Source: Manduca sexta
Lineage: Eukaryota; Arthropoda; Insecta; Lepidoptera; Sphingidae
Length of the DNA stretch: 64,000 bases
Assembly (NCBI RefSeq): GCF_014839805.1
Contig: NC_051118.1
Coordinates: forward strand, 1,116,001 to 1,180,000
Reading direction: 5' to 3'
Below are positions 1 through 9,602 of the stretch, in pieces. Made by a program: the position numbers and the translations under genes. The notes under the pieces were generated by a model. That model was not told the origin of the DNA. It did not search any database and saw only the letters and a program-made list of their open reading frames with translations. Numbering within the stretch: position 1 is the stretch's first letter; every line of letters starts with the position of its first letter.

Positions 1-170
1 GAACCAAGCGCCCGTTTATTAATATTCCTCTTTATTTATTTTGGTTGAATATTTTTCTTAGTATTGATATTGCTAAAAAAATAATTGTTAGTATTACTAA
101 TGGATTCAACTACGGTATAATATTCATCGAAAATTTCATTCAATGCGTCCAAATCAATAATGTTAAAGCC

Positions 171-400
171 TTACTGCGTCAGTGGTATAGTTCGGTACGA
201 TTGCAGTGCTGAGGTCTCGGCTTCGATCCTCTGGTCGGACAATAATATTGGGTTTTTCTATTATTCATATGTGCCTGATATGGCGATAGGCGCGCCCTCA
301 TCACATCATGGGACGGAATACACACGACGGGAAGTGAATGCGCTAGTTGCGCTTCTGCCTATCCTTTCGGTGATAAAAATCGCGTGTGTGCATGACTATA
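171..400 (+). mobile_element. tRNA-headed SINE, family B, degraded
   Basis: The head (agtggtatagttcggtacga) resembles a pol III A box and ggcttcgatcctc a B box. The body follows: tgatatggcgataggcgcgc, cacatcatgggacggaatac, and a 3' part ending near cgcgtgtgtg. The same body recurs in this window at about 3360, 14827, 31950, 34937 (minus), 51571 (minus) and 58070 (minus). It is non-coding, and the ORF over it is incidental. Confidence 0.7.
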
Positions 401-529
401 ACGATATCATATCGATTTGAGACGGTATGCATGATATATAAAATCTAACCCAGGAATATTACGCTGGATGTTAACTTGACTAAGTACTTGGTCCAACCCA
501 GGACAAGGGTAAAAAATTTTGCACGAGCA

Positions 530-600
530 TGGCAAAGGGGCTACACTTGGTGAGTTGAGTGGTGTCTAGACAGAGCATCGACTGACGAGAGATGACAATC
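530..600 (-). repeat. fragment of dispersed family C
   Basis: In reverse complement it reads tctcgtcagtcgatgctctg...tagcccctttgcc. This matches the order of blocks (cagtcgac, a 'tctggaccc'-like block, then a block ending 'ggtcacttt') seen better at 49481-49597, 12753-12850 and 20925-21043. Confidence 0.45.
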
Positions 601-779
601 AAAGGGTCAAAGATTACCTAAAATAGCATAGCAGTATCGTAACAGACGCGGCGTCTGGCGTCTGCGCGTGGTAAACACTGGCCAATGCGGTGTGGGCCGG
701 TGACTTACGACCGCAGCACCAGAACACTTGCGAATGTATTGTTCTCAGAAGTTTGCATAGTGGTCAGGGTTATTCTTAT

Positions 780-1265
780 GGAATTATTATATTGATTCCT
801 GGCTTCTCAGTTGTGAAAGCGTTTTCCGGGATTAAAGTCCCGCTATATATTTTAGCGGGGTAAAAAGGATCCTATGTCCGTCCTAGGGTTACAAACTAAC
901 TCCATACCAAATTTAATCAAAATCAGTTTAGTGATTCAACTATAAAGGGTTACAAATTGACCGACAGATACTTTTGCATTGCTAATATACTAAGTGTTAC
1001 TCAGGGCTTCGCCCGTGTGAAACGCTTTCCTATAAGTTCTTAAAATACAGCACGACACGAGCGCCCATCAATTTAAAAAATAAGGTTAAAAATATTTAAT
1101 TATTTCCTCATGGGAGCAATTTACCGGAATAAATAGCATATGTTATCCAGGACATAGTCTATCCGTGTATGAAATTTCATCCAAATCCGTTCAGCTGTTG
1201 CTACGTTTATAGCAAACTTTCAAACAATTTACGAACTTTCGTATTTATAATAATATAGTAAGAAT
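780..1265 (+). mobile_element. two degraded RTE-like LINE 3' tails
   Basis: The segment cccgctatatattttagcgg, then ccaaatttaatcaaaatc, ending near 1030, and a second piece at 1141-1265 (gaaatttcatccaaatccgt, then tttcgtatttataataatat) are the 3'-tail arrangement common to RTE-like elements in Lepidoptera. Both are short and carry no coding region. The class name rests on recall of the tail pattern, not on a search. Confidence 0.45.
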
Positions 1266-3359
1266 AAGAAGTATGGATTATAATTTATATTGCTATAAAG
1301 GTGTATAACCGAAGGAAACCTTGGATAGAACATCTAGCTCTTTCGCTGGAAACTGCTTGTTCTCGATGAATCAATGCTGTTTCTATAGTTAGTAATACTA
1401 ACTTTAATTCTGAATAGTATATTACTATTTACGGTTAGCTGTAATAGTTTAATCGGGCTAACAATTTGCTTGTATCGTAATTCTTTGTAAAAACTCATAG
1501 CAATGCCAGCTAAGCCCAGGCTTTAGAACTAGGGCCTACACTCGCCTATTGAAGTTTCCTAATTTAGATCAGTCATTCGATATTGTAATGGTTGCAAATG
1601 GAGTGATTATGTCATCGGCCTTGATGGTATATTACAATAACATACAACTGATCCATCGATATTAATTTATTATGAGCAGTCATGATTTATTGACTTGTTT
1701 GCCAATTAAAAAGGAAAGGAACGATAACTTAGACGATAGAAGTCTAGGTTTTAGTAGCGAAGGGTGAAATTTTCCTAAAAGGAAGCCATCACTTATAGGT
1801 ACTACTAATATAAATACGGTTAGCAAATCGTTGAAAGATAATCAGTTTTAACATATATTACAAAAGGGAACCCGGCAGGAATCGACTTATATGTACCTTA
1901 CGCCACTGCTAAATTTTGATTTCAGGACATCATTGTAATATAAGTAGTCGTTTTGCTTGGTCAGGCGAACGGCTTGCCCACCTCGTCATTTTTTTTGTAG
2001 ATAGCTATGCGGGTTTTCGACTTTAATATTGGCTCTTCGTTGATGAGGCAAATTGGTAAACTTAATTATTACAACTCACAATTGCGAATAACATTCGCAC
2101 GAAAATTTTGAGCAACCAAATGTTCTCGTATTTATTTTTCGAATTATATCGATGCATCTTACTCAACATGGAATTTTAATTTACTTCCCAACCACGTATC
2201 GCTGAGTCAACCTATGTGGGATAGAAAGCCGCGAGGAATAAAGATTTCCACGAAAATCTAACGTAAACTAAACGAAACGTAACATCTTTTTCATATCTTT
2301 CAAGCATTTAATAAAATTAAAGCAGCATGTGGTACATTTATAGACCAGACGCAAATTGAATATATTTGAGTATTTATAAAGCGAAACGAATGAGTGGTAC
2401 TGCTTATGGTAACTGGTCACAATCCAGAGACCGAAAAATCGTAGAATATGCTTATAAATCTGTATCACCATAGGGGTAGATGACTACTTTTTAAGAATAC
2501 ATTTTTTTAAATGTATTTCATCCAAAATGTAACGTAAGAAAAATCAACGCAATTTATTATTAAATAATAATTAAGTTATAAAGCTTTAAACAAAGCGGTA
2601 GTTGTCAAATAACAGTTATAGCAAACAGTGACGTCACCGAGTGTCACCGGCCACGACACTGCGTGCCTGAGAAAGAAATAGCCCGATACACCTATCACGC
2701 CCCCATTTTTTTTCTTATCAGTATTTCAAATGTTAGTAGCTTGTTGTATTTTTTTTTTCAATAATCGATCTACATCTTAATCTTCGATCACATCCCTATA
2801 ATAAAAAATGTAAATAAAACTTTGTACTGATTGGTACATTAAAGGTATTGGCAAATTATTCAAAGTGACGGCTAGACAGAGCCAGCTTACTTATGCTACT
2901 GGTAAAATCTTAGGGGCCTTATTCTATGCCACACGTTATTTTTTAAAGTGTGTAAAAAGTAAGTACACACCTACTGCGTCACGTTGATGACAATTGAAAT
3001 TGGCATATAGAGTTTTATTCCATGCTAATTTCACGAAGATAACGTAAGAGTTACACTGCCACAAATAATTAGGCCCCAATTACTTTTATTTACACCTTAC
3101 TATTTACAAACATGACCATCTATTTACCTGAATCACTAACCATCTATATATTTAAAGTGATAATCACAAAATGCATCACAACACCCGATGAGATCACCTC
3201 TGTTTACTCGGTAAGATGACATCAATGTAAAAATCACTGACTCGGATGAATTTAAACACTCATTATTATGTATACGGACGTTAATGTCACATGAATATTG
3301 AGAATAAATACAGGGTAGGCGGTTAGTTCACGTAAAAATCGTAAAAGTGATAGTTGGGT
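1266..3359. other. gene-free stretch left of the coracle array
   Basis: This AT-rich DNA has no open frame resembling the C-terminal part of protein 4.1/Coracle on the minus strand. In particular I see no Lys/Glu-rich segment and no spectrin-actin-binding or C-terminal domain motif. It holds one perfect TGACGTCA site (2629-2636). It most likely belongs to the intron after exon 7. Confidence 0.5.
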
Positions 3360-3465
3360 TCGTCTTTGGCGATAGACACATTATGGAACGAAACACTCAT
3401 GGCGAAAAGTGGGGCCCTTGTTGTACTGCTGCCTACCGCTTCGAGGATAAGGGCGTGATATGAGT
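3360..3465 (+). mobile_element. SINE family B fragment (3' body)
   Basis: ggcgatagacac, attatggaacgaaacactca, gcgaaaagtggggcccttgt and gaggataagggcgtgatatg align in order with the body of the element at 171-400. The tRNA-like head is absent. Confidence 0.6.
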
Positions 3466-3994
3466 TTTGGTTTTGTTTTCTGCCCTATTGTACCCATAAA
3501 GTGGCTAGGCAATATCGAGTTGAACATATTGTACTTGGCTTTAGTACCTTTAATGCCTCTCATAACACGGCTCAGAGTATGTGTGGACAAAAACAGAAAA
3601 GATACCATGATTATAGCAGTATGGAGTCGTTTGGTACCTTAATAATTAGCCTTCTAACCATATTATTACAGCGCGCAAACAGACTATAATAATTTTATGA
3701 TGAGTATGAGCTTAAATCTCGTATCACTTCTTAATTTTTCACAATGAATCAGTGTCATAAATGTCATCGTCGCGAGTTCTGTGAGTGCAGGTTTTATGTT
3801 TACTAATAAAACGTATGCATATACACTAGAATAACATGCGCGTGGGCAGAATGTCGTCGGGTCACGCGACAGTCGGGCTGGCGACCGTGACGATATAACT
3901 GGTTGCAGATATTAGGATCTCCAAACTAAATTTAAGAAACGGGTAAACCGTTAGCATGATTGTTTCCGAATTACTTGAACCTTGTCTTATGGGT

Positions 3995-4020
3995 TTTATT
4001 GATGAATAAAATGTTTTATT
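3995..4020 (-). promoter_or_regulatory. in-frame stop and two AATAAA polyadenylation signals just downstream of the exon-7 array
   Basis: On the minus strand the frame entering from the last partial unit continues SGRTLYDVYIYFHLSLVQK and stops at 4018-4016. AATAAA hexamers lie at 4020-4015 and 4000-3995. If the exon-7 donors were skipped, a transcript could end here as an alternative terminal exon. In an AT-rich intron such hexamers also arise by chance, and no GT-rich downstream element was identified. Confidence 0.4.
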
Positions 4021-4062
4021 TTTGTACGAGAGATAGGTGAAAATAAATGTAAACGTCATAAA

Positions 4063-5497
4063 GCGTGCGCCCGCTGTAGCGGAACCGCGAGCCGGCCGCG
4101 GCAACATAACTGAGAACAACGTTACCGTCCATGCTGCGCGAGGAGAGCTTGCGGTTGGAGAGCGTGCGCGCGAAGTGCGGCGGCGCGCGCGCGGGGTGCG
4201 CCGCGCGCGACTCGTACTGCGTGCGCCCGCTGTAGCGGAACCGCGAGCCGGCCGCGGCAACATAACTGAGAACAACGTTACCGTCCATGCTGCGCGAGGA
4301 GAGCTTGCGGTTGGAGAGCGTGCGCGCGAAGTGCGGCGGCGCGCGCGCGGGGTGCGCCGCGCGCGACTCGTACTGCGTGCGCCCGCTGTAGCGGAACCGC
4401 GAGCCGGCCGCGGCAACATAACTGAGAACAACGTTACCGTCCATGCTGCGCGAGGAGAGCTTGCGGTTGGAGAGCGTGCGCGCGAAGTGCGGCGGCGCGC
4501 GCGCGGGGTGCGCCGCGCGCGACTCGTACTGCGTGCGCCCGCTGTAGCGGAACCGCGAGCCGGCCGCGGCAACATAACTGAGAACAACGTTACCGTCCAT
4601 GCTGCGCGAGGAGAGCTTGCGGTTGGAGAGCGTGCGCGCGAAGTGCGGCGGCGCGCGCGCGGGGTGCGCCGCGCGCGACTCGTACTGCGTGCGCCCGCTG
4701 TAGCGGAACCGCGAGCCGGCCGCGGCAACATAACTGAGAACAACGTTACCGTCCATGCTGCGCGAGGAGAGCTTGCGGTTGGAGAGCGTGCGCGCGAAGT
4801 GCGGCGGCGCGCGCGCGGGGTGCGCCGCGCGCGACTCGTACTGCGTGCGCCCGCTGTAGCGGAACCGCGAGCCGGCCGCGGCAACATAACTGAGAACAAC
4901 GTTACCGTCCATGCTGCGCGAGGAGAGCTTGCGGTTGGAGAGCGTGCGCGCGAAGTGCGGCGGCGCGCGCGCGGGTGCGCCGCGCGCGACTCGTACTGCG
5001 TGCGCCCGCTGTAGCGGAACCGCGAGCCGGCCGCGGCAACATAACTGAGAACAACGTTACCGTCCATGCTGCGCGAGGAGAGCTTGCGGTTGGAGAGCGT
5101 GCGCGCGAAGTGCGGCGGCGCGCGCGCGGGGTGCGCCGCGCGCGACTCGTACTGCGTGCGCCCGCTGTAGCGGAACCGCGAGCCGGCCGCGGCAACATAA
5201 CTGAGAACAACGTTACCGTCCATGCTGCGCGAGGAGAGCTTGCGGTTGGAGAGCGTGCGCGCGAAGTGCGGCGGCGCGCGCGCGGGGTGCGCCGCGCGCG
5301 ACTCGTACTGCGTGCGCCCGCTGTAGCGGAACCGCGAGCCGGCCGCGGCAACATAACTGAGAACAACGTTACCGTCCATGCTGCGCGAGGAGAGCTTGCG
5401 GTTGGAGAGCGTGCGCGCGAAGTGCGGCGGCGCGCGCGCGGGGTGCGCCGCGCGCGACTCGTACTGCGTGCGCCCGCTGTAGCGGAACCGCGAGCCC
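4063..5497 (-). repeat. 156-bp tandem array built from the 3' part of coracle exon 7 plus its splice donor and about 31 nt of intron
   Basis: The same landmark (gtgcgcccgctgtagc on the plus strand) starts at 4065, 4221, 4377, 4533, 4689, 4845, 5000, 5156, 5312 and 5468. The period is 156 in all intervals but one, which is 155. There are nine complete units plus a partial tenth of about 30 bases at the left end. I see no substitution between units; the single difference is loss of one G in a run near 4973-4975. Each unit codes for the last 41 residues of the FA exon, the GTAACG donor and an intron-derived open stretch ([11 protein letters not shown]). The array is very GC- and CpG-rich in AT-rich surroundings. 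Both strands lack stops over long distances, which explains the spurious ORFs here. Confidence 0.95.
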
Positions 5498-5545
5498 AGC
5501 CGCGGGAACAGCGTGCCGCGCGGCGCCGGCTCGGGACTCGTCAGT
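5373..5545 (-). CDS. cora: coracle coding exon 7 (FERM-adjacent segment), first copy of the amplified unit
   Basis: The acceptor GCGCAG ends at 5546. The proposed donor G/GTAACG begins at 5372 in phase 1, leaving a G that could start a Gly or Ala codon as in homologues. Residues 311-368 read [36 protein letters not shown], then [20 protein letters not shown]. In the family the FA segment regulates FERM binding through phosphorylation of its Ser/Thr residues; the RKLSSRS run is a plausible kinase target here (inference). The donor is weak because +5 is C. From about 5497 leftwards this exon is the founding unit of a 156-base tandem array. The assignment of the exon is strong; its true 3' end is less certain. 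Confidence 0.85.
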
Positions 5546-8500
5546 CTGCGCACACCACACCACACGACATTAAGTACACATTTAATTTCAACGAGATTTA
5601 CAGTACCAAAAAAACTTGCGCAACTCATTTTTAACCGACATCAAAAAAGGAGAAGGCATTCGACATATTCATTCGGCATTTTCATTCGGCATCATTCGGC
5701 ATTCCATTCGACGTGTATTTTTTTTATATTTTTTATCTCAGAACTCGGTCATTGACAACCGTACTGATACAAGAACTTGCTAGTCTAAAAAACGTAACAT
5801 TACAATGATTGCTAATATGGCAAAAACGAGCGAGCCGTTGCTGCAACCGTTCATGTGCCGCTCACCTCAGTGCGCCGCGCGCTACGAGAACAAGTCATTT
5901 ACTGCGCTCTTGTACAATTACTTTTGACGATGCGTCTCAAATAAGTGTGTAACATAAAAATAAAAAAGTATTGCCATATCCATCATTGTATTGATGGCAC
6001 ACCAACCCTTAATTAACCGGAGATCTTTTATTAGCAATATTGATAATAAAAAAATTAAATACCAAGCCCACCAAGCTCGAAATAAACAATTTTAATTACC
6101 TGAAGAAAGTATGGTGTTCGACGCAAGTCTTCCACAGTTTTTTGGCGGCGCGGTGGTTGGCGAGCTTGAACCCTACCGTGGACTCGAACTGCTCGAACTC
6201 GCCGGGCCGCAGCTTCACGTAGAAATTGTGCCGCTTGTAGCTGATCTTCAAGATCTTCGGCCACGCGAAACGATTTATACGTAGTCTATAAGGAAAATAC
6301 ATTATGAATTTTCAATAGATAATTTCCCATGTATAACAGTTGCAGTAGCAGCTACAGTCACAGTTGCTGTAACAATTATTATTGCAGTTACAACTACAGT
6401 GGTTAGTACACTACTCACTTTTCTCTGTGCACGAGCAGTCCTGAAGAGCACACACCGAGCGTGATGTCCACGTTCTCCGAGTCCTTTGCTGGATGGAGGT
6501 CCACACCGTACATCGCCAGTTTCTTGGCGTTTTCCAAATAGTTCAGCTCCGCTTCGGCTGGCGTCTGACCTCTGTGAAAAAAACAAGAATTAAATTTTAT
6601 TACGTGATCTTTATGGTGCATTTTGCGGGGTGTTGGATGAGTACTACAAGTCCGTTTTAAAGATTGTGGCTACACTAAGGACAGTGACAGAATTGGCCGG
6701 CCTAGACCTAAACATAATAGCTTTTTTTGTTCTTTTTTTTTCAGCCAAACCTTTAGTGGTATCGTGTGAGTTATATTTGGGTAACTAACTTAAGACACAA
6801 ATTTTTGCACACATTTGTCGTTTCGCATTTGACCTAGGACTAAGTAATGTAGCCACTTTAGGCCCGAAGCCTGTCGATATTAGGGTATATCCATGCTTTA
6901 GACAATACAAGGATTATATATCAATGCTCCTAAAGTAAGTCGGCCTTACGGACAATTCGCCACTGCCAGACAATAAAGGTTCCACTGTCAAAGTCTGTAA
7001 TCATAATTTTCGTCAATCACCATTCCATCAGGAGGCCACTTCACTTGGCATCAGGAACAGTGGAGCCACTTTGCTATATCTATACTTCCATACTATTTTA
7101 TAAAGCCGAAGAGTTTATTGGTTTCTTTGAACGCACTAATCTCAGGTGCTACTGGTTCGAATTGAAACATTATTTTAATGTTGGATAGCCCATTTATCGA
7201 GGAAGCCGCGAACAAATCGTAGATAAAAAAAAATATTAAGATACACTTTACGAACCTGTGAGTCTTGTGCAGTTCCACAACCTTCTCCTCAAGTTCAGCG
7301 GTGCAGGATGATGGTGGCACGAGCTTCAACTGCTTGCACATCTCCGCCCCCACCTCCGACTCCTCGAAGTCGCCCAGCTCCGACTGGAGCAGGTAACTCG
7401 CGAGGAGCGCATGTGTCACTGACGAGCATGGGAGACGACCTGAAGGAATTGAATTGAGAAAATTGGTATACGGTAAACATGTTGTGGTCTCAAAATGGGA
7501 TCGTAACATTTAAAGAAAAGAACTTTCTTCCTTGCTTGCATCTGTGCAAAGTATGCGTGTTTCAATTAACAGCTTATTACGGTAGGCGAAAAAAAATACT
7601 TTACTGTAAGATGATGCTTTCCGTTATCAAAAAATCTGGTGAAAGCGGAAATTTCTGAATTTGTCAAACAGTATTATCGAATCCAGAACGTAGCTTACCT
7701 TCAAGCAGATCCTTGCGCACGGCCAGCACGAGCTGGTACCTGGTGACCTCCTCCTGCAGCTGCGATGGCTCAGGTGGATAGAACTTCACCGCGAACCGCA
7801 CCGACCACGGCTCTTCTGCAAATATTTAGAACACGGTTAATTTTCGATACAGCTTGTATTATTAGATGCTAGATAAGTCGTATGCAAAAGTTCTTCAAGG
7901 GTAAATAATACCGGTTTGTCTATATTTATACAGAACAGTTTATAAGATTTTGGCTAATGTAATTACAGAGTACTTACAAGACTTAATTCTTCAAGTTCTG
8001 GCTCAATCAATAATACGTAATAAATTGTTTTGTATTACGTGGCCATTAGTAGCAGGCAAGCAATTTGCTCATCACGCCTTACCATTCGAAATACTAACAT
8101 CATTATAACAGAAACCAACTATATTTATAACAAGGATATACTAACGTTTAACCATTTTGGAGACGCGTTTCTCGAGGTCGATCCACACTCGCGGGTCGCC
8201 GCGGTCGTTGTACAACAGTCCGAAGTAGTCCTTCTCCACCAGGTTCAGGCTCTCGCAGACTTTCGATAGCAGCTCGTGGCCGCGGATCTTCCTCTGCAAA
8301 TAATAGAATAAGGATATAAATAAGAATCACATTGGAAATGTTAGGTAATAACCAATGAGGCTTTAGTATGCGAATGTCTCCCAATGATCTTAGAATATCC
8401 CAAAAAAAAAACCGCCTCAGTAAGTTGATGTCGTCGAATTTTGGTGTTTGTGATTGTTTGGAAGACTAAAGCGTCAGTCACGTGCTAGTCTCTTAACCAA

Positions 8501-8937
8501 ATAAAACTACACGGAGTTGAGTTTGTTTGCCTCATTCTGAGCACGTAGTTTGTTTGTGAAATTCTAACGTCAAACAGAATTTTCGAAGCACTGTTGTGGT
8601 CTGATTGATGGACATGCAGTCAGTACTGAGCAATTATGAGCACAGTATTGACTCAAAATGACAGACGTACAGAACCACACATCTCCTTTCGTCATACATT
8701 ACCATGAAAACAATCATGGCTGCCACAACCGTAAGCTTAGTGCGGTACCATCAATTATAATCAAGACTCAGGGTTATACAAGTTACTACTTACATCAACA
8801 TCCAGCTCCATGATGGAGTCGTCGAGCAGTTTGACCTTGACCTTGGCCATATTGCCGGTGGCTCTGCGACGCGGTGAAGCCTCCTTGCTCTTCGACTTCG
8901 CATCCTCCTTGCTGTCTTTGGCCACGCCCTCCGGCAT
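5373..8937 (-). CDS. cora: coracle (protein 4.1 homologue), 5' coding half: FERM domain plus FERM-adjacent segment, seven exons
   Basis: Join on the minus strand: 8937-8794, 8293-8146, 7815-7699, 7439-7256, 6571-6419, 6285-6100, 5545-5373. All introns are GT/AG and the phases agree, giving 368 codons plus one base. Residues 1-30 are basic and Ser/Lys rich. FERM lobe F1 runs from about 31 to 115 (ending [13 protein letters not shown]), F2 to about 216 (with [20 protein letters not shown] at the F2/F3 border) and F3 to about 311 ([18 protein letters not shown], ending VEHHTFFR). The FA segment at 318-368 has FRYSGRTQ and the Ser/Arg-rich end RKLSSRSMD. The match to Drosophila Coracle and vertebrate 4.1 is strong throughout. 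Known family role: a membrane-cytoskeleton adaptor at septate junctions that binds the tails of neurexin IV/glycophorin-like proteins. Seen: no frameshift or stop in these exons. The C-terminal exons are missing and presumably lie left of the window. The last exon is partly amplified in tandem. Confidence 0.93.
5631..5760 (+). repeat. dispersed-repeat fragment in intron 6 with a cattcggcat minisatellite
   Basis: The fragment begins ttttaaccgacatcaaaaaa and ends gtgtatttttt...ctcagaactcggtc. This resembles a dispersed sequence common in lepidopteran genomes (accgacttcaaaaaaggagg...). A related start occurs near 57655 (gaaccgactacaaaaaaagg). Between 5656 and 5712 the motif cattcggcat or a variant is repeated four to five times. 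Confidence 0.5.
6100..6285 (-). CDS. cora: coracle coding exon 6 (FERM lobe F3)
   Basis: The acceptor is TTATAG up to 6286 and the donor is GTAATT from 6099. The exon has 186 nt, entering in phase 2 and leaving in phase 2. Residues 249-311 read [40 protein letters not shown] and [20 protein letters not shown]. This is the PH/PTB-like F3 lobe, which in the family carries part of the surface for binding membrane-protein tails. Confidence 0.95.
6419..6571 (-). CDS. cora: coracle coding exon 5 (F2 end, F3 start)
   Basis: The acceptor is TTTCACAG up to 6572 and the donor is GTGAGT from 6418. The exon has 153 nt, entering in phase 2 and leaving in phase 2. Residues 199-248 contain [40 protein letters not shown] and [10 protein letters not shown]. 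This segment is almost invariant in 4.1 proteins and anchors the gene identification. Confidence 0.95.
7256..7439 (-). CDS. cora: coracle coding exon 4 (FERM lobe F2)
   Basis: The acceptor is CTTCAG up to 7440 and the donor is GTTCGT from 7255. The exon has 184 nt, entering in phase 1 and leaving in phase 2. Residues 137-198 read [20 protein letters not shown], then an acidic stretch and [14 protein letters not shown]. This is the all-helical F2 lobe. Alternating Glu and Ser residues lie where family members vary in length. Confidence 0.93.
7699..7815 (-). CDS. cora: coracle coding exon 3 (end of F1, start of F2)
   Basis: The acceptor is TTTGCAG up to 7816 and the donor is GTAAGC from 7698. 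The exon has 117 nt, entering in phase 1 and leaving in phase 1. Residues 98-136 include [19 protein letters not shown] and [15 protein letters not shown], very close to the 4.1/Coracle consensus for the F1-F2 linker and the first F2 helix. Confidence 0.93.
8146..8293 (-). CDS. cora: coracle coding exon 2 (FERM lobe F1)
   Basis: The acceptor is TTTGCAG up to 8294 and the donor is GTTAGT from 8145. The exon has 148 nt, 49 codons plus one base (phase 1). It encodes residues 49-97, including [20 protein letters not shown] and [12 protein letters not shown], the characteristic F1-lobe segment of protein 4.1 family FERM domains. The split codon at the next junction gives Gln98. Confidence 0.93.
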
Positions 8938-8959
8938 CTTGCCGCGCGACCTTCAAAAC
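8794..8959 (-). CDS. cora: coracle coding exon 1 with 22-nt 5' UTR part
   Basis: The acceptor (TTATTGCAG) ends at 8960 and the exon starts at 8959. The start codon is 8937-8935, with A at -3, and is the first ATG in the exon. The exon codes for 48 residues, [10 protein letters not shown] to ELDVD, rich in Lys, Ser and Glu, then enters the first strand of FERM lobe F1 ([10 protein letters not shown]). The donor GTAAGT begins at 8793 in phase 0. A second in-frame ATG (residue 30, GNMAKVK) could serve as an alternative start just before the FERM domain. Because an acceptor precedes the leader, the transcription start lies in one or more upstream non-coding exons at higher coordinates, which I cannot identify. 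Confidence 0.9.
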
Positions 8960-9152
8960 CTGCAATAAAGATGATGATCAGTTTAAGGATCGGAGAAATT
9001 AATTATTAAATAACAAAGAAACTCGTATCTCGATCGTTCCTTTGGAAAATAAAACCTAAATTGCGTACGGTTGAAAATTGAGCTATGGCTAAAGAGTTCT
9101 CAGATTATATAGAACGGACATTAGGAAGATGTGTCACAAAAATCTTGCGCTT

Positions 9153-9290
9153 AATAGCATAGATTATTTATAACAAAGCTATATTACTATTTATAATGTG
9201 ATTATTTGTGTGAGTTATTGTAATAGCATAGATCATTTATAACAAAGCTATATTACTATTTATAATGTGATTATTTGTGTAAGTTATTGT
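9153..9290. repeat. two-copy 69-bp tandem duplication
   Basis: aatagcatagattatttata...gagttattgt at 9153-9221 is followed directly by a second copy at 9222-9290. I see only two or three substitutions (att/atc, gtgtgag/gtgtaag). The duplication lies just upstream of coracle coding exon 1, in the 5' intron. Confidence 0.9.
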
Positions 9291-9570
9291 AAACAAATGC
9301 ATTAAGGTTAACTTAAATAGAAATTGTAAACATTTGTCTGAAATGGCGGTAGTGCTTAAATGTTTTGACGTTCGAAATGATATATATACCGGCCTCTTGG
9401 TTGATACGGGGCATTTCATCGTGAGCCGCCGAGCAGAGCAGTAGTGTTGAAAGATTGGCAAGTTAAGTATTTTATATTATTTAATTATTTAATTTCAGTA
9501 CTTTTCTTTTTAAAATATTAACTATCAGTATACAACGACGTTTATTTAATTTAGACGTTTTACTAATAAT

Positions 9571-9602
9571 TATATATCCAATACATACGTATTGGATATA
9601 TA
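9571..9602. repeat. perfect 14-bp inverted repeat (hairpin, 4-nt spacer)
   Basis: tatatatccaatac and its exact reverse complement gtattggatatata flank the spacer atac. There is no T run or other transcriptional context. Confidence 0.85.

Noticed and set aside
4063..5497. CRISPR-like or satellite array
   Set aside because: Units are contiguous without variable spacers and derive from a eukaryotic coding exon.
3862..5628. 588-codon minus-strand frame as a single protein
   Set aside because: It begins in intron 6, crosses an evident acceptor at 5546, and changes frame at the 1-bp deletion in the fourth unit. Only the exon-7 part (5373-5545) is supported.
4037..5634. Long plus-strand open frames (325 and 219 codons) of Arg/Ala/Gly-rich repeats
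   Set aside because: They are the antisense of the coracle exon-7 array. A stop-free GC-rich unit whose length is a multiple of three opens several frames at once; there is no start context or homology.
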